From assembly GCF_026127265.1 (NCBI RefSeq), contig NZ_WWFG01000001.1, positions 3,957,501 through 4,021,500 on the forward strand: 64,000 nucleotides of DNA, written 5' to 3'. The notes under the pieces are model-generated. The model did no database searches. It was not told the origin of the DNA and worked only from the letters and a program-made list of their open reading frames with translations. Made by a program: the position numbers and the translations under genes. How positions within the stretch are numbered: position 1 is the stretch's first letter; each line of letters begins with the position of its first letter. The stretch comes from Nostoc sp. KVJ3 (GTDB lineage: Bacteria; Cyanobacteriota; Cyanobacteriia; Cyanobacteriales; Nostocaceae). Shown here piece by piece: positions 17,822 through 26,281 of the stretch.

Positions 17822-18021
17822 TGTTGACTAGCTATGAAATTAAGCCAATATTAGGTCAATACGATTCAGATAAGACTAAAATTCTCATCTAGCGGATAGC
17901 GTAGAGACGCAAAATTGTATTTCTCTACTAGACGCTATCGCGAACGTCCAGCTATATGCTTTCGCGTCTCTACAGCTTTATGGTTCTCCCAAAAATCCTT
18001 AACCCAAGGGTATTGCAATAT

Positions 18022-18169
18022 ATAGGACTTCTATTTGGTTTTTGAACAAAATTAAGTATTTTAGGGTGTGCTAGAACGAAGTTCGTAACGCACCATCATC
18101 AAGGGTTTGGTGCCGTACTCTCCGCGATAACATCCTACGGATTTTTCAGAAATCAAACCGGATTCCTAT
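18022..18169. mobile_element. MITE with ATAGGA terminal inverted repeats
   Basis: The left end ATAGGACTTCTATTTGGTTT and the right end AAATCAAACCGGATTCCTAT are imperfect inverted repeats of about 20 bases. The 148-bp element has no frame. Part of the same family is found at 38212-38248. Confidence 0.7.
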
Positions 18170-18206
18170 AGGTAGATAAAGTATTTTTGTCAGTTGTCAG
18201 CAAGTA

Positions 18207-18419
18207 AGGGACTTCCAAATAAAAAAACACTCAACCACCTAACATAAAAATCTCTCAAACCCTTATTCCTCTGTGTCCTCTGCGCGGCAGTCGCTCATGG
18301 GGGAAACCACGCCAGATGCTCCACTTGGGGAGACCCCAAGACCGCACTGGCTCCCCAAGACCGCGCTGCCTTGCCTCTGCGGTTCGTTCATTGGGATAAT
18401 TTATTTCTTGGAAGTCCCT
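18207..18419. mobile_element. MITE with AGGGACTTCCAA terminal inverted repeats
   Basis: AGGGACTTCCAA at 18207 is repeated inverted as TTGGAAGTCCCT ending at 18419. The 213-bp interior has CCTCTGTGTCCTCTGCG and CCTCTGCGGTTCGTT blocks common in Nostoc repeats. Together with the element at 18022 it fills most of the 17654-18513 gap. Confidence 0.7.
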
Positions 18420-18513
18420 AACCTATTAAAAAACCCTTGAAAGGGGAGATAAATAGTATTTCCCCTTTCAAGGACATTAAAACGGCATATTGCCTTGATT
18501 GTGTAAAGAGAGA

Positions 18514-18837
18514 TTAGGAAGCTAGTGCTACTTCTACTTTTTGCTGCAATTCACCTTTTTGGTACAGTTCAATCAAGATGTCAGAACCGCCAACGAATTC
18601 ACCATTGATATACACTTGGGGAATTGTCGGCCAGTTAGAGTATTCCTTGATTCCCTGCCGGATTTCAGAATCTGATAGAACATCAACCGTCTCGAAGGGA
18701 ACTCCCAAGGTATTAAGAATCTGCACAACGTTATTGGAGAAACCACATTGGGGCATTAGCTTATTTCCCTTCATGAAAACTAGAATCTTGTTCTGTTGTA
18801 GCAAGTTATCAATTTTCTCTTTGAGTTCTGGTGTCAT
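18514..18837 (-). CDS. grxD: Grx4-type monothiol glutaredoxin
   Basis: A 107-residue glutaredoxin with the monothiol active site CGFS in MPQCGFSNNVVQIL (about 29-42), the family glutathione-binding WPTIPQVYINGEFVGGSDIL (about 69-88) and the usual length. Grx4 proteins bind a [2Fe-2S] cluster with glutathione and deliver or sense Fe-S. The bolA gene lies directly upstream on the same strand, and Grx4-BolA heterodimers are well established, so the pair probably acts together in iron and Fe-S homeostasis. Confidence 0.95.
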   Translation of the reverse strand: MTPELKEKIDNLLQQNKILVFMKGNKLMPQCGFSNNVVQILNTLGVPFETVDVLSDSEIRQGIKEYSNWPTIPQVYINGEFVGGSDILIELYQKGELQQKVEVALAS

Positions 18838-18964
18838 GATATTTGTGTTTCCTATGTTGAATTCAACGATGACGAGTGAGGAGTTATAAATTTTTAACAG
18901 ACGCGATTGATCGCGTCTCTACTCTTAACTCCTGTACAGAGGCGATTAACCGCATCTCCTAACT

Positions 18965-19222
18965 TTAGGAACTTGCTGTTGCTTGCCAAGCTTCGGGAGT
19001 GTATGTTTTTACCGCCAAGGCATGAATCGCTTCAGTTGACATAGCTTGACCCAACGCACCATAAACTAACTGATGCTGTTGCACTAGTCCTTTACCTGCA
19101 AAGTGCGATGAAACTACTGTCACTTGATAGTGGTCGCCGCCACCAGTCAAGTCTTGCACCTGAACCTGTGCGTCTGGCAGTTCCGCCTTGATCATTGCCT
19201 CAACCTGCTGCGGACTAATCAT
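18965..19222 (-). CDS. bolA: BolA family protein
   Basis: An 85-residue BolA/YrbA-type protein: MISPQQVEAMIKAELPDAQVQVQDLTGGGDHYQVTVVSSHFAGKGLVQQHQLVYGAL. The GGDHYQVTVVS...F.GK.LVQQHQLVY pattern, including the conserved His that can ligate a shared [2Fe-2S] cluster, is intact. It precedes the Grx4 gene by 127 bases. The family acts with monothiol glutaredoxins. Confidence 0.93.
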   Translation of the reverse strand: MISPQQVEAMIKAELPDAQVQVQDLTGGGDHYQVTVVSSHFAGKGLVQQHQLVYGALGQAMSTEAIHALAVKTYTPEAWQATASS

Positions 19223-19339
19223 CGCTATTCCTGAAAAAACTTACTTTTCTATTATTAACAGATATAGAGCAAAAGCCTGTGCCAACTTCAGGTTTTTGGC
19301 AAGGCTGTAGATAAACCCGCCTCTGAGGTGTATTTTTGA

Positions 19340-19393
19340 GAACGCTCAGGTTTTGTCTACGGCGGATGAGTCTATCCTAGCACTTGAGCGTTC
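19340..19393. repeat. Inverted repeat upstream of bolA
   Basis: GAACGCTCA (19340-19348) and TGAGCGTTC (19385-19393) are exact inverted repeats across 36 bases, between the bolA start and the end of the next gene. It may be a terminator of the upstream gene or a dispersed repeat; it has no T run. Confidence 0.35.
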
Positions 19394-19449
19394 CCAAGGG
19401 CCTAGTTAGAGAGATAAGGGTAGGGAAAAACAGGCAACAAAAATTTAAT

Positions 19450-20058
19450 TTATTTTTTTGGGGATGAGGAAGATGAACTACCACCTTCTCTTGGATAGGG
19501 AGAATCTACAAAACCCAACTCAAACAACTGTTTATAGGCTTTCTTGCCTAAATCCCGTGTCGGATTTTGACTCTTAATGATTTGAATCAACAACGGCACA
19601 GCTAATTCTGGCTGATTTTGTGCCCGATGTACCAATGCTAGCTGAAAGGTTGCTTCATCTCGCTTTTGGGCTGTTATGAGAGCTTTTTGACGCTGAGAAT
19701 CAGAAACTCTATTGTCAATTCCCGAAAAGCTAGCGTTTAATTCTTGATAAAAATTAGATAGCTGATTATAAACCTGGCGTGCTTCTTGGAGTTTCTTTGC
19801 GGCTAAGGGATAGTTTTGAGCAGAAACGGCTTGGTCTGCTTCTTTTACTAAGCGATCGCCACCTTCAATACTCAAAATGCTGTTACTTTCGGTTATGGGG
19901 CGCAGATTATTGGGATCGTTGGGGTCAATCGGTTGTGGTTGGCTGGTAGTCCCTGGTGACTGTGATACCTGAGCATTCACAGGTGATAGCAGACTAAGAA
20001 CTGCTATGACTGATAAAAGGGTACGGTGCATCAAGGTAACAGCGGCAGCAGTGTTCAT
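19450..20058 (-). CDS. Exported helical-repeat protein, unknown function
   Basis: A 202-residue protein with a Sec-type signal peptide (LLSVIAVLSLLSPVNAQ, cleavage probably after NAQ near residue 30). The mature part has two TPR-like helix pairs (EADQAVSAQNYPLAAKKLQEARQVY; FQLALVHRAQNQPELAVPLLIQII) and a serine-rich tail. An alternative start is the second Met (20031), which gives a tighter signal peptide. Similar proteins of unknown function are common in cyanobacteria; a periplasmic location is likely. Confidence 0.7.
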   Translation of the reverse strand: MNTAAAVTLMHRTLLSVIAVLSLLSPVNAQVSQSPGTTSQPQPIDPNDPNNLRPITESNSILSIEGGDRLVKEADQAVSAQNYPLAAKKLQEARQVYNQLSNFYQELNASFSGIDNRVSDSQRQKALITAQKRDEATFQLALVHRAQNQPELAVPLLIQIIKSQNPTRDLGKKAYKQLFELGFVDSPYPREGGSSSSSSPKK

Positions 20059-20211
20059 GGGATCAATTAGTGCGAGAACTATATTAAAGTTATGGAAACT
20101 TCGGGTATCTTAACTCTGTTTTGGCCTTCAACAAAGCATAGCTACATCCTAAGTATCTCTGATTTAGACTAAAAATCGGTTTAATAGAGTTCCCATTACC
20201 CTGTGTAGTAG

Positions 20212-21015
20212 CTAACTTAAATCGCCCTGATGAGCCACACCTAATCCTTGAGGGGATCGAGAATTAGTAATTTCTGCAAATGCGTGATTAGTACTTTTTG
20301 TTTCTTGATGGCTTAATTGTTGCAGTACCTTTCCTAAATCAGTTGTGATGCTTTTTGCGTCGTGTTTTATACAACCACTCATGTAATCCGCTACTCTGAT
20401 TGGGCAGCCAATGTCAATACTTACATCTGTACCCCAATTTGGATAAGGTTGGCTGTAATTAATGCCTATAGGAATAATTTTTACTCCCAGCCCAGAATGA
20501 CTAGATTCAGCACTCAAAGCAAGACGAGCAATTCCCGGCTTCAACTGGTGAACTTGGCCATCACGAAAAATATTGCCTTCTGGAAAGATAACCAGGGTTT
20601 TTTTCTGTTGAAGTAGCTCAACTCCATGTCGCAGCGTGCGGATTGATGGATGCTTAGAATTTACAGGAAACCCCCCCAAACGCTTGACAAACCAGCCTTG
20701 TAAACCTTGGCATTCGTCAATAGTCACCATAAACCGCAGGTCTTGTTCTCTCCGACAATCAGCCGTAGCGTAGGGTACAAGCAATGCATCCCAGCGTGCC
20801 CGATGGGTAGGCGCTAGGATAACAGGCCCAGTTGTAGGGATATTTTTTTGTCCGGTTATTCTAATTTGCCCAAAGAATAATGGTAATAGGCAGTGACGGC
20901 CTAATAAATATGCCAGAGGACTTAACCAAGGAGAAACCTTTGAAGTAGTACCAGCCACCTGATGATTTGCTGGTGTATGCTGGCAGGGATCGGATGAAGA
21001 GTGAAATTCCATCAT
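20212..21015 (-). CDS. 1-acylglycerol-3-phosphate acyltransferase family protein (PlsC-like)
   Basis: A 267-residue acyltransferase. The catalytic motif HX4D is HRARWD (about 72-77) after ILAPT; the glycerol-phosphate binding block is FPEGNIFRDG (about 149-158); KRLGGFPVNS lies between. The family transfers an acyl group to lysophosphatidic acid in membrane lipid synthesis. It lacks a clear transmembrane helix but has the hydrophobic segment SPLAYLLGRHCLLPLFF. The C-terminal 40 residues look unstructured. Whether it is the main PlsC or a side paralogue cannot be told. Confidence 0.85.
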   Translation of the reverse strand: MMEFHSSSDPCQHTPANHQVAGTTSKVSPWLSPLAYLLGRHCLLPLFFGQIRITGQKNIPTTGPVILAPTHRARWDALLVPYATADCRREQDLRFMVTIDECQGLQGWFVKRLGGFPVNSKHPSIRTLRHGVELLQQKKTLVIFPEGNIFRDGQVHQLKPGIARLALSAESSHSGLGVKIIPIGINYSQPYPNWGTDVSIDIGCPIRVADYMSGCIKHDAKSITTDLGKVLQQLSHQETKSTNHAFAEITNSRSPQGLGVAHQGDLS

Positions 21016-21128
21016 GACGGATGCAGCTGATTGACGGGTAAAAATTTAACGAAAAGCCTGATTAGTTACACCGTAGATTCTCTTGCGTGAGTTGTGTCGT
21101 ACTAGATGGACAGTTTTACCTCTGTCCG

Positions 21129-21614
21129 TTAGTTTACCCTACGTCGCCTAGTCGCAAACCAAGCCTGTAATTGCTTACGACAAGCTGACTCTAGAATGCC
21201 TCCAATAACCTGGAGACGGTGATTAGAAGCAGCACTATCGGGTATGTTAATAACTGTACGAATTGCGCCAGTTTTTGTATCGTCTACTCCATATACAACT
21301 TGTCCGACACGCGCTTGCAAAATAGCACCTGCACACATCGGACACGGTTCAAGAGTTACGTAGAGGGTACATTCATTAAGATGCCAATTTTGTAAAGTTG
21401 TTGCAGCTGTCTTGAGAGCGAGAATTTCCGCATGAGCGGTAGGGTCTTTGTCGCGTTCTTTTCTGTTTTCTCCTTGTGCCAGCAATTTGCCTGTTGAATC
21501 AATGATAACAGCACCCACAGGGACTTCACCTGCATCACCTGCTACTTTTGCTAATTCTAGGGCATAACTCATCCATTGTTGATGTATAAGATATTCTGTG
21601 TATTTAGTTATCAT
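21129..21614 (-). CDS. tadA: tRNA adenosine(34) deaminase
   Basis: A 161-residue cytidine-deaminase-fold enzyme. The zinc and proton-shuttle motif is TAHAEILAL (HAE, about 60-62) and PCPMCAGAI (PCxxC, about 91-95). TadA converts A34 to inosine in tRNA-Arg(ACG), essential in most bacteria. The length and the block VPVGAVIIDS fit. Met13 (MSYALELAKVAG) is a possible alternative start; the first 12 residues (MITKYTEYLIHQ) are less conserved in appearance. Confidence 0.93.
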   Translation of the reverse strand: MITKYTEYLIHQQWMSYALELAKVAGDAGEVPVGAVIIDSTGKLLAQGENRKERDKDPTAHAEILALKTAATTLQNWHLNECTLYVTLEPCPMCAGAILQARVGQVVYGVDDTKTGAIRTVINIPDSAASNHRLQVIGGILESACRKQLQAWFATRRRRVN

Positions 21615-21843
21615 CTTCTTATCAATATAAAAACTTTAAAAATATGCTCACTTTTGGACGAGCAAGATAGTTAAAAAAGCGGTTATAAACCGCGTCTACA
21701 CAAACAAAACCCACCTCCGTGGGTTAAAAAGCCTTAATAATATTACGGTTAGTCCTTGGAGGCGGTCTACTCTGCGGGTTTGCCAATGTGGTACGTTTGT
21801 ATAGCCGCGAATTCTATGAGACTTTTGGGGGCTAATTTGATTT

Positions 21844-22158
21844 CTAAATAGCGACTTGGGCTAAAAGGGGATCGAGTTGGCTTTGTGTGTCTAGCTGATA
21901 GAGGTCATCGCAGCCGCCAATGTGGTGGTTGTTAATGAAAATTTGCGGTACGGTACGTTTTCCGTTAGCGCGTTCTGCCATTTTAGCTCTAGCTGCTTCG
22001 TCGCCGTCGATTTTATATTCGGTAAAATTTACACCTTTCCACCACAGCAGTATTTTGGCACGAATGCAGTAAGGGCAGGTTTGCCAGGTGTAAAGTTCGA
22101 CGTTGGCTTTAACTCGCTCTGGATGGCGATTTAAAAGGGGATTAAGAAAGTCCAGCAT
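21844..22158 (-). CDS. grxC: Glutaredoxin 3 (dithiol)
   Basis: A 104-residue glutaredoxin with the dithiol active site CPYC in TWQTCPYCIRAKILL (about 28-31), the cis-proline block RTVPQIFINNHHIGGCDDLY (about 69-88) and the GG of the glutathione site. It reduces protein disulphides and mixed disulphides with glutathione. An N-terminal extension of about 18 residues (MLDFLNPLLNRHPERVKA) precedes the fold, as in other cyanobacterial copies. Confidence 0.93.
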   Translation of the reverse strand: MLDFLNPLLNRHPERVKANVELYTWQTCPYCIRAKILLWWKGVNFTEYKIDGDEAARAKMAERANGKRTVPQIFINNHHIGGCDDLYQLDTQSQLDPLLAQVAI

Positions 22159-22205
22159 ATTTATCTTAAGCAGGTTTAAAGTATATCTCTAGCCTAGATC
22201 ATTGC

Positions 22206-22778
22206 TTACCGCATCGGCGCTGGAACCCACTTTTGGAAACTTTCTAAATGATTCCAGTAAGACAAATATCCAGTCAATGCCCAAATTAGAGCGGCTACTA
22301 TTAGCACTGCTACGCCAATTAGCCGCCAAGTTCGGTTGGGTTTCCAGCAAAGGGTTGGCGCTGCAAAAATACCACCTAAGCCAGTTAAAATAAAGCCGAT
22401 TCCCGATAAAAGCGGTTGCTTAGTCAAATTCAAGTTGATGATGCGGATACCCACTACGATCGCAACTACGCCAGCAAAAAAGCCGTAAACTGCTATTGTG
22501 AATAAATCCCAACCTTGAGCAAGTGCGATCGCTGCTGCAACAAACAAGATTCCAAATAAGACACTTGTTTCACCAAAGGCAATGTTAAAGCTACCAATAA
22601 CTGGCCAGGTGAAGCTCATGTGTAAACCAGTTGTCAGGGCAATTGCCCCCGTAATCCCAAAACCGGGAATCCACTGTTTTTGATTAGAACTATCTATACC
22701 ACGATACACATAGTCAGCCAGTAGAAATAGCCCAGCTACCATATTGATCAACATGAGTGTGATGTAGTCAATAAACAC
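22206..22778 (-). CDS. DUF981 family membrane protein
   Basis: A 190-residue membrane protein with six or so hydrophobic segments, starting MFIDYITLMLINMVAGLFLLADYVYRG. Glycine-rich helices (GFGITGAIALTTGLHMSFTWP, LFGILFVAAAIALAQGWDL) and overall size match DUF981. Function unknown. It is in the same direction as grxC 47 bases downstream and might be co-transcribed. Confidence 0.8.
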   Translation of the reverse strand: MFIDYITLMLINMVAGLFLLADYVYRGIDSSNQKQWIPGFGITGAIALTTGLHMSFTWPVIGSFNIAFGETSVLFGILFVAAAIALAQGWDLFTIAVYGFFAGVVAIVVGIRIINLNLTKQPLLSGIGFILTGLGGIFAAPTLCWKPNRTWRLIGVAVLIVAALIWALTGYLSYWNHLESFQKWVPAPMR

Positions 22779-23042
22779 GATTAACCTCTGAATTTAATAA
22801 GCTATCTACTCTATGCGTCGTTTTTGAGTTTTTAGTGAATTTATTTTTTCATTATGATTTTATACCTAAAGATAAACATAGAAGTTATGAGTAAAAAAGT
22901 AATATGTGTTAACTGGCACTTTTATAACGAGTTAGCAGTAAAACTTAACTTTCTTCCACGTGTATCCGCCCTTTGGTAGACTTGAAAACTGAAATAGGCA
23001 GATGAAACGACGGAAATTCAAGCAGCTGAGAGGGTAGACTCT

Positions 23043-24080
23043 GTGGAAAATTCACTTGGGTTAGAGATTATTGAAGTAGTAGAGCAAGCCGCGATCGCAT
23101 CCGCAAAGTGGATGGGTAAAGGCGAAAAAAATATCGCTGACCAAGTAGCTGTGGAAGCTATGCGGGAGCGGATGAATAAAATCTATATGCGCGGTCGCAT
23201 TGTGATTGGGGAAGGCGAACGCGACGACGCGCCGATGCTATACATCGGGGAAGAAGTTGGTATCTGTACCCAACCAAATGCCAGTAGCTTGTGTAACCCT
23301 GATGAATTAATCGAAATTGATATTGCGGTTGACCCCTGTGAAGGTACAAACTTGGTAGCTTATGGGCAACCTGGTTCGATGGCTGTCTTAGCAATTTCTG
23401 AAAAGGGTGGATTATTTGCTGCTCCTGACTTTTACATGAAGAAGTTAGCAGCACCTCCCGCAGCTAAGGGCAAGGTAGACATCAACAAGTCAGCAACAGA
23501 AAACCTCAAGATTCTCGCTGAGTGTCTAGAGCGCTCCATTGAAGAACTTGTGATCGTGGTCATGAAGCGCGAACGCCACAACGATTTAATTAAAGAAATC
23601 CGTGAGGCTGGAGCGAGAGTTGCCCTAATTTCAGACGGTGATGTGGGTGCAGCTATCAGCTGTGGTTTTGCTGGAACTAATATCCACGCGCTGATGGGTA
23701 TTGGTGCGGCTCCTGAAGGTGTAATCTCGGCAGCAGCAATGCGTGCTTTGGGTGGACACTTCCAAGGTCAACTGATTTACGATCCAGCAGTAGTAAAAAC
23801 AGGTTTAATTGGAGAAAGCAGAGAAGCCAATATTGAGCGTTTAACGTCTATGAATATCAATGACCCCGATAAGGTCTATGATGCTCATGAACTGGCATCT
23901 GGTAAAACTGTTTTGTTCGCTGCTTGCGGCATTACCAGTGGTAATCTGATGGAAGGTGTACGTTTCTTCAACGGTGGAGCCAGAACTCAAAGCTTGGTAA
24001 TTTCCAACCAATCGAAAACTGCTCGATTTGTTGATACGATTCACATGCTTGGTGAACCCAAGACTCTCCAACTGAACTAA
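23043..24080 (+). CDS. glpX: Class II fructose-1,6/sedoheptulose-1,7-bisphosphatase
   Basis: A 345-residue enzyme of the GlpX family, which in cyanobacteria is the dual FBPase/SBPase of the Calvin-Benson cycle and gluconeogenesis. Metal-binding blocks are GEGERDDAPMLYIGEE (about 57-72) and DPCEGTN (about 97-103); ISDGDVGAAISCG (about 198-210) and GGHFQGQL are also conserved. The start is GTG 23043 (MENSLGLEIIEVVEQAAIASA). It stands alone, followed by hemA 240 bases downstream; that gap holds a heptamer array AGTAGTT at about 24182-24206. Confidence 0.95.
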   Translation: MENSLGLEIIEVVEQAAIASAKWMGKGEKNIADQVAVEAMRERMNKIYMRGRIVIGEGERDDAPMLYIGEEVGICTQPNASSLCNPDELIEIDIAVDPCEGTNLVAYGQPGSMAVLAISEKGGLFAAPDFYMKKLAAPPAAKGKVDINKSATENLKILAECLERSIEELVIVVMKRERHNDLIKEIREAGARVALISDGDVGAAISCGFAGTNIHALMGIGAAPEGVISAAAMRALGGHFQGQLIYDPAVVKTGLIGESREANIERLTSMNINDPDKVYDAHELASGKTVLFAACGITSGNLMEGVRFFNGGARTQSLVISNQSKTARFVDTIHMLGEPKTLQLN

Positions 24081-24320
24081 TTTTTAGGGAATGGGGAATG
24101 ATTTAAGTAGGGGTAAAGTATTTGGAAAGAAATCTTTCGATTAAAATGGAAAATAGTCACCCAAATGCTTCATCCTTACAGTAGTTAGTAGTTAGTAGTT
24201 AGTGATTATTTGTTGTTTGTTGCAGGGAAAAACTACCAACCAATAAACAAAAATTCCCCATTCCCTATTCTGACTCAATGCCCGATTTTCAACTACCAAC
24301 TAGTAACTACGATTTAGCAA

Positions 24321-25607
24321 ATGAATATAGCAGTGGTGGGGTTAAGCCATAAAACAGCCCCAGTAGAAGTCCGGGAAAAACTGAGCATTCCAGAACCACA
24401 AATTGAAAGTGCGATCGCTCAACTGGCCAGCTATCCTCATATTGATGAAGTTGCAATTCTTAGCACTTGTAACCGTCTGGAAATCTATATTGTTACCAGC
24501 GAAGCAGACCAAGGTATCCGAGAAATAACTCAGTTTCTTGCAGAATATAGTAAATTGCCCGTTATTTCTCTGCGACAACATTTATTTATGTTGCTACATG
24601 ATGATGCCGTAATGCACGTCATGCGGGTAGCAGGTGGTTTAGATAGTCTGGTACTCGGAGAAGGTCAAATTCTGGCTCAGGTGAAAACTACTCACAAACT
24701 GGGACAGCAATATAACGGTATAAAAACCATTTTGAATCGATTATTTAAACAAGCGCTAACAGCAGGTAAGCGGGTTAGGACTGAAACTAGTATTGGTACT
24801 GGCGCTGTCTCTATTAGTTCGGCAGCTGTGGAGTTAGCACAGATAAAAGTGGCAAATTTAGCTGCTTGTCGAGTGGTAATTCTGGGTGCTGGTAAAATGT
24901 CACGGCTGCTGGTGCAACACTTACTTTCTAAAGGTGCGGTGCAAATTAGTATTGTAAATCGCTCCCGCGATCGCGCCCAAGAATTAGCCAAGCAGTTCCC
25001 TCAACAACCGATCCAAATTCATCCGCTATCGGAAATGATGGCAGTGATTGCCGATAGCGATCTAGTGTTCACAAGTACTTCGGCAACTGAGCCAATACTC
25101 GATCGGGCTAAATTGGAAATGGTTTTAGAAGTTCAGCGCTCCCTAATGTTATTTGATATTTCTGTGCCGCGTAACGTTCATGCAGATGTCAATGAATTAG
25201 AAAACGTGCAGGCGTTTAATGTGGATGATTTGAAGGCTGTAGTGGCGCAAAACTACGAAAGCCGTCGGAAGATTGCCCAGGAAGCAGAGCGACTTTTAGA
25301 GGAAGAAGTGGAAGCTTTTGATATTTGGTGGCGTTCTCTGGAAACTGTCACGACTATTAGCTGTCTGCGAAATAAAGTCGAAACTATCCGCGAACAAGAG
25401 TTAGAAAAAGCTTTGTCGAGATTGGGTTCAGAATTCGCTGAAAAACATCAAGAGGTAATCGAAGCATTAACACGGGGAATTGTCAATAAGATTTTACATG
25501 ACCCAATGGTGCAATTGCGATCGCAGCAAGATGTGGAAGCTAGACGGCGCTGTATGCAAACTCTACAAATGCTGTTCAACCTAGATGCAGAGGAACAGTT
25601 TAGTTAA
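24321..25607 (+). CDS. hemA: Glutamyl-tRNA reductase
   Basis: A 428-residue enzyme, the first committed step of tetrapyrrole (haem, chlorophyll, bilin) synthesis: reduction of glutamyl-tRNA to glutamate-1-semialdehyde. The catalytic Cys lies in LSTCNRLEIY (about 48-57); the substrate site is GGLDSLVLGEGQILAQVK; the NADPH fold is VVILGAGKMSRLLV (about 185-198); the C-terminal dimerisation helix is complete. Length is usual. It starts MNIAVVGLSHKTAPVEVREK. Confidence 0.97.
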   Translation: MNIAVVGLSHKTAPVEVREKLSIPEPQIESAIAQLASYPHIDEVAILSTCNRLEIYIVTSEADQGIREITQFLAEYSKLPVISLRQHLFMLLHDDAVMHVMRVAGGLDSLVLGEGQILAQVKTTHKLGQQYNGIKTILNRLFKQALTAGKRVRTETSIGTGAVSISSAAVELAQIKVANLAACRVVILGAGKMSRLLVQHLLSKGAVQISIVNRSRDRAQELAKQFPQQPIQIHPLSEMMAVIADSDLVFTSTSATEPILDRAKLEMVLEVQRSLMLFDISVPRNVHADVNELENVQAFNVDDLKAVVAQNYESRRKIAQEAERLLEEEVEAFDIWWRSLETVTTISCLRNKVETIREQELEKALSRLGSEFAEKHQEVIEALTRGIVNKILHDPMVQLRSQQDVEARRRCMQTLQMLFNLDAEEQFS

Positions 25608-25620
25608 ACTGAACAATAAA

Positions 25621-25649
25621 ATCCCCGATTTCTATAAGAAGTTGGGGAT
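25621..25649. repeat. Dispersed palindrome of the ATCCCCGACTTCTT family
   Basis: ATCCCCGATTTCT and AGAAGTTGGGGAT can pair (with wobble pairs) across three bases, just after the hemA stop. A close relative lies at 33073-33101. It could act as a weak terminator; no T run follows. Confidence 0.55.
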
Positions 25650-25670
25650 ATTAGCTTTTAAATTAGATAT

Positions 25671-25702
25671 ACTTCTAATTAGACATCTATCTAATTAGAA
25701 GT
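25671..25702 (+). promoter_or_regulatory. Perfect 13-bp inverted repeat, likely operator of the ArsR-type gene
   Basis: ACTTCTAATTAGA (25671-25683) and TCTAATTAGAAGT (25690-25702) are exact inverted repeats across six bases, ending five bases before the ATG. An ArsR-family dimer commonly binds such imperfect dyads near its own start. In RNA it would also sequester the ribosome binding site. Confidence 0.6.
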
Positions 25703-25707
25703 TAGTT

Positions 25708-26268
25708 ATGCAACCAGAGCAATTTAACATCTTACTGCGCTTTTTCAAGGCATTAGCGGATGATAGCCGATTGAAGATTGTAGGTATTCTGGCGAATCAG
25801 GAGTGCAGCGTTGAAGAGTTGGCGGCGCTACTGCAACTCAAGGAACCGACGGTATCCCATCATTTAGCCAAACTTAAAGAGCTAAATTTGGTGACAATGC
25901 GCCCGGAGGGTAATAGCCGTCTGTATCAATTGGATAGTGAGGCTTTGCAAAGCATCAGTAAGGAAATTTTCACACCTGAGAAAATGGCATCTTTGATTGA
26001 GGATGTGGATACTGAGGCTTGGGAAAGCAAAGTATTGAAAAATTATTTCGAGGGTGATTACCTTAAAGAAATTCCTGCTAGTCGCAAAAAGCGTCTAGTT
26101 ATTCTCAAGTGGTTAGCAAACCAGTTTGATATCGGAGTCAACTATCCTGAACCCCTTGTAAATGACATTCTCAAACGCTACCATCCTGATTGCGCCACCC
26201 TGCGACGAGAGTTTATTGCTTCCCAATTAATGCAGCGAGAGAATGGAGTTTATTGGCGTACAACATAG
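25708..26268 (+). CDS. ArsR/SmtB-type regulator with DUF2087 domain
   Basis: A 186-residue protein. Residues 1-90 are an ArsR-type winged helix (FFKALADDSRLKIVGILANQECSVEELAALLQLKEPTVSHHLAKLKELNLV, with recognition helix EPTVSHHLAKLKEL). Residues 115-186 (SRKKRLVILKWLANQFDIGVNYPEPLVNDILKRYHPDCATLRREFI) match DUF2087. The classical metal motif ELCVCDL is replaced by NQECSVEEL, keeping one Cys, so metal sensing is not assured. A perfect inverted repeat just before the start suggests autoregulation. No obvious target gene follows in the same direction. Confidence 0.85.
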   Translation: MQPEQFNILLRFFKALADDSRLKIVGILANQECSVEELAALLQLKEPTVSHHLAKLKELNLVTMRPEGNSRLYQLDSEALQSISKEIFTPEKMASLIEDVDTEAWESKVLKNYFEGDYLKEIPASRKKRLVILKWLANQFDIGVNYPEPLVNDILKRYHPDCATLRREFIASQLMQRENGVYWRTT

Positions 26269-26281
26269 ATTGAAAAATGTT

